Assembly (NCBI GenBank): GCA_013350335.1
Contig: CM023540.1
Coordinates: 21,333,828-21,397,827 of the forward strand
DNA length: 64,000 bases
Direction: 5' to 3'
From: Chimonanthus salicifolius
Lineage: Eukaryota; Streptophyta; Magnoliopsida; Laurales; Calycanthaceae
Part shown: one piece after another, positions 1 to 12,212 of the stretch
How the letters are laid out: each line of letters starts with the position of its first letter
Position numbering within the stretch: position 1 is the first letter of the stretch
The notes under the pieces: generated by a model
What the model saw: the letters and a program-made list of their open reading frames with translations, nothing else
Told to the model about the DNA's origin: nothing
The model's database searches: none
Position numbers and translations under genes: made by a program

Positions 1-1478
1 ATAAAGGCCCAAGTCCTCAAGCTTAAGTCCAAGGTCCATTGGAGGCCCATGTGCTTATTTATAGATCCAAAACTCAAGTCCATAACCCATTCACACGCCC
101 AAGCCTTGTCCATTTCCTTGTCAATCCACAACATCCAATCTCCTCTCCAATGCAATCTTAACCACTCATCTTCATCCCTTAATCCAGACCATTCATCTCA
201 TGCCTCTAAATTAGAAAAACCTTAGATCCACCTATCAAATCCAACCCATACATGCAATAACATTAGATCTAGGCCATCAAACCTATCTATCATCTAGATT
301 AACCTTATGATCATGATCATCCATGCATCACCTAACCATCCATCCATTAGTTAAGCCATTAGATCTTAGGACATTTCATCACAACCATCCATTTCATTCA
401 TAAACTTAGGAGAAACCCTAGAGCCACCTTACTTATCCATTGCATACATTTATTATCTTAGATTTAGGCCATGCATTTTATCATCCATCTTGATCCACGT
501 TTGAATCTCAACCCTCCATCCACTTCTAAATGAGATCCAATCCAAGCCATCAATTCACAACTTAACCCAGATTAAATCTCATTCGTCCATTTCAACCCTG
601 AGCCTATAAATAGAGCACTGAGGCACACCCAGAATTTGGCATTGGAGTCTAAGACTTTGACGAAGGAAGGAAGGGAAGGAAGAGTAGAGGAAGGAAAGAC
701 AATGTGGAGTGTCGACTTCCACAATGGGTTTCGGATCACTATTTTGAATTCTTCTTGTATTTTCTTATTCCATTTTCCCAATGTTATGTAAATTTTAATT
801 CTTTATTTTATAAATAAGACTGAGACAACACTTTTAGATTCATGGTTTTCCACTTAATGTGCATTGATTATGATGGTTTGATTTTATTTTTAATTTCTTT
901 ATGAATGTATGTTTTAATTTAATAGTAGAATTTACATCTTAAACAACAAATTTTTGAGAGAGTTTAGAGCCCTAATTTTCCCTTCTAAGACTATTTTTAA
1001 GAGTAGGTGAAGAATTTAGAATCAGAATTTATGATGTATTCTTTCTAAGCCCAAGTTTAATTTGATCTTTTCTTGATTAATGAGATTCATATTTTTCTTA
1101 ATTAAATTAACCATGAATGAAGGAATGCCTCCAAAAACTCCAGTCCATTTTCCATCGTAAAATATGTAAATATTTTGATTTAATTTATTCTTTATTCTTT
1201 ATTCTTGTTTATAAATCCGATTCAAACTATGGAACTAGGTTGGGGTTGAAAATATCTTAATTAAATCTAGGTTAGGTTTAGGTTATTTCTATATTTCTAA
1301 ATTAATTCCACCAATGAAAGTTTTAATTAAATTTATTCTAAGGTTTTATTTGTCTATATTCTGTAATGTTTTTCTAGATATATTTTCTGAAATTCCCTTG
1401 GGTTCGACCTCACACTCAATTGCTATACGATTTTATGGTTCGTGCGCTTGCGAGTTATAATGTAAAATTTGTACAACA
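1..1478 (+). mobile_element. 3' part of a long LTR (solo LTR, family A), cut by window start
   Basis: The right end reads through a block (GGTTCGACCTCACAC, then GTGCGCTTGCGAGT) ending in ..TACAACA at 1478. The same block occurs in reverse at about 2580-2670, 6245-6320 and 29170-29250, at the ends of three other LTRs. A TATAAATA sits at 605-612 followed by a purine-rich GGAAGGAA tract, in the same relative place as in the other copies. No primer-binding site follows the end, so this looks like a solo LTR. Its left end lies outside the window. No coding potential seen. Confidence 0.65.
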
Positions 1479-2565
1479 TTCCAACAATGTAAAAATGCAA
1501 CATCTTGTAAGAGCATAAACGACCTCACTGGTCCGGCCTCATTGTCCCAAAATCAGTACATTGGCTACATGTGTGGAGGCAGCATCATTAACAAACTTCA
1601 TAACTCATTCACTTACCTTAATATGATGCTCCAGTTCTCACATCAGAGAGTATCAATGACAATATGCATAATAAACATCACTATGTATCAACATGAATAT
1701 ATCAAGATCTAGGCATGTAAGTGGGTTTATTCTTCATTATAGACTACTAGATCTTGACTCCCTGATATCGTGTTACGCTTCCATTCTAATAGTTAGAACA
1801 AATTTTATCCCTCACATGAAAGAAGTATCAAGTCTCGCATTCTGACCCATTTAGTGTTTTCCATTTTATATTAAATTCATGAAACCACTTATTGTACTAG
1901 AATCTAGAGTTATAAAACCTGATTTACCAATACTGTATTATTAAATCTCCCCACCATCAATTGTAGGGAATTCGCAGAATTCTCAAGAGGTGGCTGGGCG
2001 TTGATGAGTGAAGAGAGATGAGAGAGCGTACAAAGGACAGAGCATTTGAGTGAAAAGAAAAAGTCTCATCTCCTTTTAATAACGAGATGAGGCGGTGGAA
2101 GAGGTAGGTAGCTACATTAGTGGCTTTAGCGGTAAAGTTTTTTATTTTTATTATATATATATGTATATATATATATATATTTTTTTTTTCATTCCTATCT
2201 TATCTCATTCCCATTAGCATTTATAAACTAGGTGGAGAATTTGTTAGGCAACCACGTTGCCCGTGCTACTAATGGTAGCTTATAGCTTTTAGATAAGTAT
2301 GGAGTTAATACATTCATTTATTATTGTTATTATTATTGTTTCTTTCAATTCTCAATCCAATACTTGTTATAACTTGGTAAAGTGTTTACGAAAGTAAAAC
2401 ACGTTACTAGCTACATAGCTTTTGTTCTTATCCTTAAAAAATTAATTAAAACTATATAACTACTATATTTTTGAAATAATAATTTGACCTCTTTAATTTT
2501 CAAATTTATGTATATAAGTTGGTTACCATGGAGGCCCCACTAAAATGAGTTAACTGGTATGATAG
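1479..2565. other. Intergenic, no gene seen
   Basis: AT-rich sequence with no credible reading frame. It contains a short TA/TATA microsatellite near 2147-2180 followed by a T-tract. Nothing else is recognisable. Confidence 0.5.
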
Positions 2566-2570
2566 ATTAG

Positions 2571-5125
2571 TCTTGTGCAAATTTTAAATTTATAATTACT
2601 CGCAAGCGCACGAATCAAATTGGAGTATAAAGATACGCAAGTGTGAGATCGAACCCACAAGGACTTGATTTAGAATGAACGAGAAAAAAAAATTAAAAAG
2701 CCTAACGATTTAATCTTAACCTAATTAACACTTTTTATGTAGGCTGGTTGAATTAAACATGCAAAAAATAATTAAAACAACTAAAAATAGAGTTTGAATT
2801 AAGTGAGAGAAATTACTAAGTCATCGGATTCCACCACTATTAAATCCATAATCTTCTAATTATTTATTTATTAATTTCCAAGTTTTAAAGATTTAAACAT
2901 TCGAGCACATTAATATGGTGTTCAAAAATTGATTTTCCTTCGCTTAAAAGTATAAATTCTAAGAATTCAATGTATCATATCTTAATTCAAAAGACAATGG
3001 ATCAAAGTATTAATCTAAGCATCCGATGTATTTAAATTAAAATAAAAGAAAATAACGAATTAAAGGATTTACTTTTAGGGAGCCCATATAGCCATCCAGA
3101 AAATCTTTCCTTACACACCCGTTTTCCAAAAGTGGATGGAAATTACCCTTTAGCCCTTCCACTTAAAAACACCGGATCCTCCGAACGAGTGATCCACCGA
3201 ATGAAAAAATTCGTTCAGAAGAATTCAAAAATTCATTCGGACGAATTCAAAAATTTGTTCGAACGAATGAGCTTTGAAGTGAGGTTTTCAAACGAAATTG
3301 TTTTTCAACCGATTTTTACAAATAAGGTATCAAAATTCATCTACTCTGAATTTTATGAACTCTGAGACTGATGTTAAGTGAAAATAGTATAGTTTTGGAC
3401 TTAAAAAATCGTATCCAAAGAATTAAGAGGGAAGATCATTTTTCTTAAATTCTTTGGGTACAATTTTTGAAGCCCAAAATTATACCACTTTTACTTAAAA
3501 TGAGTCATGGAGTTCATAAAACTCAGAGTAGATGAATTTTGATACCTTGTTTGTAGAAATCAGCCCAGAAACTACTTTGTTTGAAAATCCCACTTCATAG
3601 CCTATTCGTTCGAACGAATTTTTTCATTTGATCACCCGTTCGGAGGATGCGGTGTTTTTAAGTGGAAGGGAAAAATGGTGGAAGGGTAAAAGGGTAATTT
3701 CCATGCACTTTTAGAAAACGACTGTGTTAGGAAAGATTTCCCGAGTGTCTATATGGGCTCCCTACTTTTATTCAATTAAAAACCAAGCATTAATTAATTA
3801 GATATTAATATTAATAACAAAAAATACATGGCATTGTTGGTAAAAATAATTAATGTCTATTAATTTGATGAAGCCAAAATCATAAATAATCAAACACATA
3901 TAATTGAAATTAAATAAATGCATAAAAGAAGAATTATTTCATTAATGAAGTTTCATCATCATCGTACGTAAAATTAGTCAGACATTATCATAAAATTAAA
4001 ATAAAAGAGATAAAAAAATAAGACCTTACCCATCGTCGGAGCTCCTGAGACTTCACTGTTCCTTCTCTGTGTGTCTCTGTACAGTACCGTGAATCCTTAT
4101 ATAGATGCATTGCTTTCCAATTTTAATTAACCATGTGGGCTCCTTTCCTTTCTCATCTTTCTCCTTTAGATTCCACCGTCCCACCCTTCCTTTATTTCCT
4201 CCTCCTATTTTCATTCCTTCCTTACTGTCTTATTTTCTTCTTTCCTTTTTCAGATAACTCTTTCACCGTCCCAACCCAGTGAAAACTCGGTGAAAACTCA
4301 GCAAGATTTGACCTCTTCATCACATGGAATAAATATCCCTTTCTCCTAAATTAGCAAGAACTAATTCGGTGGGTCCCTTGTTTCCCTTCTCATCTTTTCT
4401 TATCTCTTTCTGATCTTTCATTCGTTGGTTGCTAGATGTGTTGCTCACTTTCTTTTCTTTATTTCTTTGGATCAGCAGTTTATGTCTTCAATTGATTGAT
4501 GCAGTCTTATATTTTCTCTTTAAAATAATATCAAGGATCGGCCAATGGTTTCTCTGCTTGCTGTAAAATAAATTCAATCCTTTCGCTGGTTGTTTTCTTC
4601 TCATCTTTTTATCTGTATTTGCAATGCTAGCTGACCATTTGCTGTATTTAATGAGTGCACTGGCTGCTTTGGACGTTGATTCCTTGCTGTCTACACCACC
4701 TTTGGCAACATAAAATGGGAGTGGTCCCTACTCCCTTCACACCTCTTACATTGTCTTTTCTCTATCTCCTATTATTCATTATTTAATACCACCATTCTTA
4801 CTATTACTCAATTCATTCACTCAATTTCCAACTTCATCAAGCGCATGGTGCTTGTGTTCCATTTGATTCTATTTTCATTTGTATGTAATTTGTTGAACGG
4901 ATTGCTCTAAATCAATCAAGCATCCCACCAAATCAGGTCGTCTTCAGGTTTAGAAAATAATTCAACCTAAAAATACATAGAACTCATTAATCAGATAAAA
5001 TGAGATATAAACACTAATATTTTTAGATATATAATATATTACAATAATAATACAAAATAAACAAAATTAAAGAACTAACTAATCCAATATTTAAGGGTGA
5101 AATTATCATTTTTCAGTGTTCATCA
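2571..5125 (-). mobile_element. Solo LTR of family A with a nested MITE
   Basis: Flanked by the 5-bp direct repeat ATTAG (2566-2570 and 5126-5130), the mark of LTR-element integration. On the + strand it starts TCTTGTGCAAATTTTAAA (TG changed to TC) and ends TTTCAGTGTTCATCA, matching the ends of the solo LTR at 29158-31128. It reads TG..CA in the minus direction, and a TATATA-type promoter box lies near 4097-4104 on the minus strand. No internal region is attached. About 690 bp of its length is the nested inverted-repeat element at 3078-3762. Confidence 0.8.
3078..3762. mobile_element. Long-inverted-repeat MITE (foldback or Mutator type)
   Basis: A near-complete palindrome. The left end GGGAGCCCATATAG pairs with the right end CTATATGGGCTCCC, and the arms remain alignable for about 300 bp on each side of a centre near 3420. 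The 8-bp direct repeat TACTTTTA flanks it (3070-3077 and 3763-3770). Both arms carry ATTCGTTCGAACGAAT-like short palindromes. The open frame at 3132-3365 is a by-product of the arm and is not a gene. Its termini resemble those of the element at 28079-28689. Confidence 0.85.
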
Positions 5126-5130
5126 ATTAG

Positions 5131-6239
5131 GTATTCAAAACTTGAAATACCATAAAGAATTCTAGAGAAATAAGTAAAAAAGTTGATGATTTAAACAAAA
5201 TTACAAAAATGTCAAATTTTCAAAATTAAAAATATTATTTTGGAAAAAATCTAATTTTGCAATTAGGCAACATAAATGTATCGGGTAAAAACACTCTAAA
5301 GCTTCGAGACACTTTGACACCTCAATACTTAAAAATTAATATTTTATAAAATAGGGATACCCCCGATGATTAAAAAATTACACCTCTGAAAATCGGAATG
5401 ACTGACAGAAAATTTCTTTAAACTTATAATTTAGAATTGAGCAAAAGTGTGCCATTTGGAAATTTAAATATCTCAAACAAGTGGGTTTCTAGCTTTTCGG
5501 GCCTCAGTCAAAGAAATTTTAACAAATTACAACTTCGCCATCACATTTTAGCGAGTCGGTCTACAAGTTCCCGAACTCGGATCAAGTCAAACTTAGAGTC
5601 TACACAAAGCCCACAATCTTTCAAATTAACGGATCACTAATCACAGTCAACTGTCACAATCACATAATTAGACACTAATTTGGATTAAGGTATTACGTGT
5701 GCAACCGGTTTGAACATTGTATGAGAAATTCCTTACCAAGACATGATCCTTTTACTATTCGTAATCGGGTGTGTGAGTATTTTATAGACCGTATTATGAA
5801 ACCACAAGTATACTGACAGGTTCTCAAAGAATTCGACCCTACACCTGCATCATGAGGCCTGACTCGAAGCTCATTTAGTTGAGAGTCAATGAGAGTCCAT
5901 CTAAGTGAGTTGCTTTGTTCATAAAATATGGAGATATTCATTTTTATTCTTTCTGAATAATTGACAAGTTTAAACGGTTTTGCATATGTTTCAAAGATTA
6001 AATAGGTGTTCTAAGAGGCTTGAACACCTTCATAAAAAATACAAATCTAAGAGAACAAACGGGTCTAATAATTGAGCTTTAAGTCTAAAAAAAAAAACTA
6101 AATGGGCCCAGATCCAAATTGACGCAAATGAATCCATATTCAAATCTAATTGGGTCTAATGGGTTATATTCAAGTTCCCGCTTCCTTCCATTGAAGTAGG
6201 CATAAATTCATAAAGTTAATCCATCCATCTTATCCAACT
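5131..6239. other. Intergenic with a dispersed repeat shared with 38162-38290
   Basis: No gene seen. About 5868-5990 (GAGAGTCAATGAGAGTCC, then AGTCCATCTAAGTGAGTTGC) recurs at 38162-38290 just upstream of MYB copy 3. A fragment at 6005-6045 resembles the 3' end of the SINE family found at 18995, 31775 and 47481. Confidence 0.45.
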
Positions 6240-8630
6240 TGTTGTGTTTTAAATTTAACTCGCAAGTACATGAACCATTAAACAGTATAGCATATGAATG
6301 CGAGGTCGAACTCAAGGGAAATCAACAAAATATATGTATGGAAATATAAATTGGTACAATGTGGTTCAAGAAAATAAAATTATGGGAATAAATTTAAACA
6401 TAGAGAGATTTCTAAAACATGAAATTATATCTTTAACTTAGCAACATTCCAAATTTAGAATCAGCAAAATAAAAATAACATCTAACTTTGAAATTTAATT
6501 AAACATGAGATCTAATTCTATCACACAACCATGGATCCATAAATTTAATTAAAATGGTGGAGTGAATTTAAATAACCTTATCTTAATTTAAAATTGCAAA
6601 ATTAAGATGCAAACAAAATATTTTCAACCTAGTTTCAATTTTTTTTAAAGAATTGAATTAATAAAATAAAATAAAAGAAATAATATAAACAAATATAAAA
6701 TATTTACAATTGGACAGAGTCAAGGTCTCAAGCTGGCATCATATCCCACACTCTATGTAAATAAATTCATGACCTATATATACTATGGAACTCACATTAA
6801 TTTACAAATTTTTTTTCATTTCTTCCTTTTAAATTTAATCTTAGAAGAAATAATATGAATTTCATTAAACAAAAATTAATCAAATTAAACCTTAGGTTAA
6901 ATCGATTTTTCACTTAAAATTTCATGTCTAAATATTTCAAATACCTTAAAAAGAGTCTTAGAATGAAAGAATCAAGTTCAATTTCTCTTAAAATCACGAT
7001 GTTTAACTTTGAGAAATTTTCATATTAAATCTTCAACATGTAACCATACAAGATTAAAATCAAAATTTAAAAATTCATAAATAAAATTCTTAAACAGGAA
7101 AAACCAATAGTCTAAACAACTATACCTCAAATTAATTTCATTAATGGGAAAAAAATTCAGAATTACAATATAAGGATGTGAATTAAAAATTCAAGAATTA
7201 GAATGCATGAACTAAAATACCAACCTAAAATTCGAATTCAGCACTGCTCTTCTTGATCTTCTCTTCTCCTATTTCAATGCACTGGTTCAGCCTTTGGCTC
7301 AAGTCGAATTTTACTGTGGGTGGGCCCTTGTATTTATAGTTTGAAGTGGAGGAATAAAATTGGGAAAGCAAGGTAAGACTTGGAGCTAAAGTGTAGGGAT
7401 TTTAGTGTTGTGGCATGGATGGATTTTAGAATGGGATATAGTATGGAGAGATTGGAATTACCGTATGGATAGAGTGGAATTAGGGAATGAGGGATGTTGG
7501 AGAGAAAACTTAGGGATTTTGGCTTGAAATGCAAGTTGGATGAGATAAAATTGGAATGGAGTATGCGCATGAATGGGTTTTAGGTGTTGGCCGTATGGAA
7601 GATTTTTGAATGGGATTTTGCACATACAGATGTTGGGTAGTTTTTAGGATTTTGGCCGTGTGGATGAGTGTAGGATTAGGGTTTAGGATTTGTGATGTGA
7701 CGCATGAGTGGTTGAGACTAAATAGCCTAAAATCTAATGGCTTAACTAATGAATGCATGATCTAAATTATGAAATGATTACATAATGCATGAATGATGAT
7801 GATTCTAAGGTCAATTTAAATGATAAATGAAATGGATGATCTAGATCTAACATGCAAGATGTAGGTATTGGATTTGGATAGGAGGCTCTAGGGTTTACCT
7901 AAGGTAACGAATGAAATGAATGACTTAGATTAAAATGCAAAGAGTGAACGGAGGAGATGAGATCTAAATGAATGGATGAAATGCACATTGGGTAGGATAG
8001 ATGGATTTAGGGTTTACACAATGGAGTTCGCATATGGGTAATTGGATCAAGGTTTGGAGCACATGGGTTTGGATTTGGGGCAATTGGGCTTCCAATTGGA
8101 CTCTTGGACTTAGGTTTGTGGACATGGACTGAGTCTTCGGCCCACTTGACTTGATCTTGATCTTGAGAACTTGGGCCTTTATTGAACTGCGCTTATACAT
8201 TGGCTTGTTGGGCTTTGACTTGAACTTGGACACTGGCCTGACTCACTTTGCAGAATAAATGGATCACATAGCCTGGCCCAATGTCTGATATTGGAAACAT
8301 GGTTTGGCCCAATTAAGATGGATCTTAGCCCAGTAACTTGAATTTCCAATTTTTGTATTTCTTCTAACATCTTGAATTACAGCTTCCTCTTTTGGAATTA
8401 ATTCACCACTCATCTAAAAATATTTGACTCATCCAGACTCTCATTAGAATTCCAAGTTTTCGAATTTAAGCTCAAATCTTGCAAATACTCCAGAATTTAG
8501 ACTGATTTTCTTTTTACTCCAATTTATCTCTACAAAGCTGAAAATAATATTAAATATATCTAATATATACAAAAATAATAATTAACTAGTTGAATAATTA
8601 AGAATAAAAATATTATTTTTCATCTCTCAA
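6240..8630 (-). mobile_element. LTR of family A, minus orientation, divergent
   Basis: On the + strand it opens TGTTGTGTTTTAAATTT, AACTCGCAAGTACATGAACC, then GCGAGGTCGAACTC, the same end block as the other family A LTRs. It runs to TATTATTTTTCATCTCTCA at about 8630. TATAAATA on the minus strand lies at 7331-7338. The minus-strand text for 7800-8360 resembles the left half of the LTR at 1-1478. I could not find a matching target-site duplication. Its last 265 bp are inside MYB duplication unit 1 and are repeated at about 12929-13250. Confidence 0.6.
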
Positions 8631-8660
8631 CCAAAGTAAGTCTCGATCAAATTATTATGA

Positions 8661-8966
8661 GTGATAGAATTCAATGTCCGTTTCAGTATCACTGTACCTG
8701 CCTTCGTGAATACAGTGTTATCGTTGGAGTTGTCGGAGGAGGAAATGAAGAGCGGCTCTGACATGTGTAGACTGCCTTCTAGTTTATATAAATATCATGC
8801 AGAAGGCATGAAAACGAAGTTTACAAAAGAGAAAATAAAGAAACAACGCTTTTGTCAAGCTGCAACTACGTCCACGGCTGTGATTGATTGTGTCTGCATA
8901 TTTAATAGTAAGAGATTTAATGTACTATTTCATCACTTATACATGGAAATTCAAGTAAAAATCTAA
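8661..8966 (+). CDS. Duplicated open frame of unknown function, doubtful gene
   Basis: A 101-codon frame (MIEFNVRFSITVPAFVNT...) with a related 74-codon frame at 13284-13508 in the second duplication unit. The N-terminal halves match, but the frames part after a 2-bp difference near the KFTKE stretch. Most differences change the amino acid, so there is no sign of protein-level constraint. No domain is recognised. It is more likely untranslated sequence upstream of the MYB genes than a gene; it is listed because it is the only other open frame of note in the unit. Confidence 0.12.
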   Translation: MIEFNVRFSITVPAFVNTVLSLELSEEEMKSGSDMCRLPSSLYKYHAEGMKTKFTKEKIKKQRFCQAATTSTAVIDCVCIFNSKRFNVLFHHLYMEIQVKI

Positions 8967-8999
8967 AATTTGTCTAATTTTATATATTAAAATTTCAAA

Positions 9000-9165
9000 A
9001 GATGGACGTGACCTTCTCTCATTGAATGAGAAAGAACTTTTTTCCCGTCTTAAAAAATTAGAAGTGCTAAGTTCGAGTTCCATGCTCTTCTAGTGAGTAT
9101 CATCTATGAGAGTTTCCCACTTGATTTTTCCACAGTTTTTCACACGTAAATTAAAAAAATAAGTA
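9000..9165 (+). repeat. SINE-like fragment in the MYB copy 1 upstream region
   Basis: Contains a B-box-like AGTTCGAGTTCC followed by a block (AGTGAGTATCATCTATGAGAG) similar to the body of the SINE at 59547-59715. The same insertion is at about 13620-13785 in unit 2, so it predates the tandem duplication. It lies about 320-480 bp upstream of the MYB start. Confidence 0.45.
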
Positions 9166-9421
9166 TCACCTATGATAATTTTATGCTAAATTTCTGTGGT
9201 TTCCATCTTTTTAACCGATCGTCATTGTTACGACTCATGACGACTAACATCCTTATCTCCCACCACCCTCCAACTCCAATCTTCACAAACGTGGGTAAAA
9301 AATGAAAGTGAAGAGTTGAAGGTCATCAATTACGTTGCTTGGAATCCTCTTTTGTGGTTCCAACATGAGAAACGTGGTCCTTTGTTATGTGTCTCAACAT
9401 TTCAAGACAACTATGACCACT

Positions 9422-9429
9422 TATAAATA
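9422..9429 (+). promoter_or_regulatory. TATA box of MYB copy 1
   Basis: TATAAATA, 56 bp upstream of the ATG at 9485. An ACGTGG core lies at 9372-9377. The block from AACATGAGAAACGT to the start codon is shared with copies 2, 3 and 4. Confidence 0.7.
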
Positions 9430-9484
9430 CCTCCCAATTGTTTAACTAAAACCACTAAAGTCCACTCTTCATAGAGAGATAGAG

Positions 9485-12212
9485 ATGGGTCACTTGCAAA
9501 AGATAGAGAACAATGGTGTAAGAAAAGGTTCATGGACTGAAGAAGAAGATACACTTTGAGAAAATGCATTGAGAAATTTGGAGAAGGGAATTGGCCTTTT
9601 GTTCCTTTCAGGGCAGGTGGTATACAATACTGTTGAATATATTAGAATTAGTATCTAATTACGATTCTTAGTTTGGGTTTATCACTATTAAGAAATATAT
9701 TTAGATTAGAAGTGTAATAGCCTTAGGGTCGACTAAGGGTATATATATGTGTGTAATATTCATTGTTGAATACAATTTCTTAATTTCTAACATGGTATCA
9801 GCGAAACAACGATCCTGACAAGAGAGAAAACCATCGAGAGTTCCTCCTCTCTCCCTCTGTCGGAGGAATCTCGTCAGGCAGAGGGAGGGGACCCGTTCGA
9901 AAGTCTGAAGTCCCTTCCGTGCAGATTTGTCCATGCACCCCATCTCTTCCTGCTAGATTCATTTTGGAACAGATCTGTCTCTGTTCAGTCCAGAAACCCA
10001 ATAGAGCAGGCTTTTGTCTTCCCCTTGGACGCTTGATTTATTTTGCACGACGACCGCTGCTTTTCCTATTGCGGTTGGCTTCCTCTCTTCCGTCTGTGCG
10101 CCCTTGCAGCCCCAAATCTGTGCCTAGCCCATGTTTCAAACTGCAGAGCCCACTCTCACTAGTCCTCCTTTGGGTTTCAGCCAACACCCGATCAGATCTA
10201 GCCGACCACAGATATTTTTTTTGCCCTGTTTATGTTCGCCCCTCTTGCAGTCGCCGCACCTACCCTCTCTGCTTCCGATATGCTCTGCATACAACCTTTC
10301 TCTCATCACTCAGATCTGGTCCTTTGTTGCCCGCCGCTACTGCCTCTGTAACTGTCTGAAGCCATCGTTTCTCTCTAATTGCTCTCTCTCATCGCCCCTT
10401 TTGGTCCTTTCACCATCTCCTCCACATCTTGACTTCTCTGTATCCAGCGTTCTGGATACACACAGCATCCACAACTCTACTTGCCTCTTGTCACCCGATC
10501 TACACTCACGATTTCTCAACATCTGCACCGTTGGGGCACCCGAAAAATATTGTTCAGTTCACAGATCTGCAGCTATCTGTTCTACTTTCCATCTGTTTTC
10601 CCTCCTGCCATTCCTTTTGCAAAGGTTTCTCTCCATCTGAACCTTACCACTCAATCAACGTTTTCTGCTCCTATTACCCAAGATTTGTTGCATTTGTTTC
10701 AGTTTAAAAAAAAAAAAAATTTGAAAGAGGGTTTGCTACTCCAATATCTTGACAGAGGAATAAATTTTGCATCATCCACCATTGCAGCTAGCAACGTCTC
10801 CATCGCCTACCATTGCTGATTGATAGCCTCCTTGCAAAGAGATTTTGTTTTTCCTTTGTTGCTATGCGTCGCCTCTGTATCCTTGCCTGTATCGCCTTTC
10901 GCTGTTGGTTTCTCCTGTCGCTCGAGGGAATGTGTTCTTGAGGACTTGCTGCTTGCTGGGTTTCACTGATTTGCATCGTCTAATAATTGGTACTGAGAAA
11001 TTGCACCTATATCTTTGGAGTTTCATAGTTTGACAACTTGGAGTGTGATTTGTATGCCTCATCGTTGGCATCTCTGCTGTCTTGTATTGGTGCTCGAAAC
11101 TCTTAATAAAAAAAGAAGAAGTTTTGATCAGTTTTTCCTTGCATTAAGTTCAGTTTGTGAGTATGCCCTTGGTTCTTCCTTTGTTTCTCTTAGTCTCTGT
11201 CTTCTTCCTGGATCTTGATCGATCTTGATTTGCATCCTCTCATTCGATCGATTTCCATTTGTTTCCTTTTTGTCTTCCTCTTGTATCTGACTTTGACCCA
11301 ACCCCTTTGTAGTCCAGTTTTGCATCTGCCTTTGTCTCTCTCTTTTCAGGCAGATTTGATTTCGTTGGTACCCTTTGCATTCGTTTGGTACCCTTTGCAG
11401 CCATTTGGCACTTTGTCTCCTCTGTTTGCAGCCACAGTTTGGAGGATTTGGTTTCTTGTTCTCTTCGCTCTTTGCAGCTTTCTCACACTTTGCAGTCTCT
11501 ATTTGCACCAAACAAACTATGTGTTCTTTAGAATTAAAATTGATAGTGGCATTAGCATTGGCGTCAGGCGACATTGGCATTGATATCAACAAGTGGAAGG
11601 AGGGAGAGTTGAAGTAAGTTTGGCATCGGTTTTATAACTTGCAGCACACATGGAATATTGATTCAATTTTGGTTGGCTTTGTCGGCACATCTTCACCATT
11701 GATTTGCTTCCGCTCAACTAGATGGCGTCAGTCGACACTTGGATTATCTAGTTATTAGTTTCTTGTTTTGTTTAATAATTGTAAACTCAAAGTGGTGAAC
11801 CACTTGAGTTTAAGAGGGAATGTTGAATATATTAGAATTAGTATTTAATTAGGATTCTTAATTTGAGTTTATTTCTATTAAGAGATGTATTTAAATTAGA
11901 AGTGTAATAGCCCTAGGGTCGACTAAGATTATATATATATATATATATACATATATGTATATGTAATACTCTTTATTAAATACAATTTCTTAATTTCTAA
12001 CCAATACAATGGCATATTTCTTATAAAATTGTTGTTTGGATGAAGTAAAATGTTTGAATATATTTTATGATTGAATTTGCAGGTCTTAGACGGTGCCGGA
12101 AGAGTTGTAGAATGAGATGGTTGAACTATCTGCATCCAAATATCAAGCGAGGAGAGTTTGAAGAAGACGAAGTCGATCTCATCATCAGGCTTCATAAACT
12201 ATAAGGAAATAG
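9485..12212 (+). pseudogene. MYB copy 1, subgroup 6 R2R3-MYB pseudogene (no exon 3)
   Basis: Exon 1 (9485-9616) and exon 2 (12083-12212, 130 bp) match the intact MYB genes downstream. Exon 1 has lost one C in the codon for the first leucine of the LLRKCIEK stretch, which creates a TGA at 9557-9559 at codon 25. Exon 2 carries TAA at 12202-12204 where the paralogues have TTA (RLHKLLGNR). Exon 3, with half of R3 and the activation region, is absent because the duplicated segment ends in intron 2 at about 12928. A 2372-bp LTR element splits intron 1. The promoter and TATA box are retained, so a non-coding transcript is possible, but no MYB protein can be made. Confidence 0.93.
9631..12002 (+). 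mobile_element. Non-autonomous LTR retrotransposon in intron 1 of MYB copy 1
   Basis: 5' LTR 9631-9792 (TGTTGAATATATTAG...TTTCTAACA) is followed at once by TGGTATCAG, complementary to the 3' end of initiator tRNA-Met. 3' LTR 11821-12002 is preceded by a polypurine run ending AAGAGGGAA. The 5-bp target duplication AATAC is at 9626-9630 and 12003-12007. The last base of the 3' LTR is C rather than A. The 2-kb interior is pyrimidine-rich on this strand; its open frames are low complexity, with no gag, protease, integrase or reverse-transcriptase motif. The termini and primer site are Copia-like; mobilisation by an autonomous relative is inferred. Confidence 0.92.

Noticed and set aside
3132..3365. 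77-codon frame rich in charged residues
   Set aside because: Lies wholly within one arm of the inverted-repeat MITE, so it is structure-derived.
7334..8370. Several overlapping minus-strand frames of 60-90 codons
   Set aside because: They fall in the family A LTR, overlap one another in different frames and show no protein similarity.
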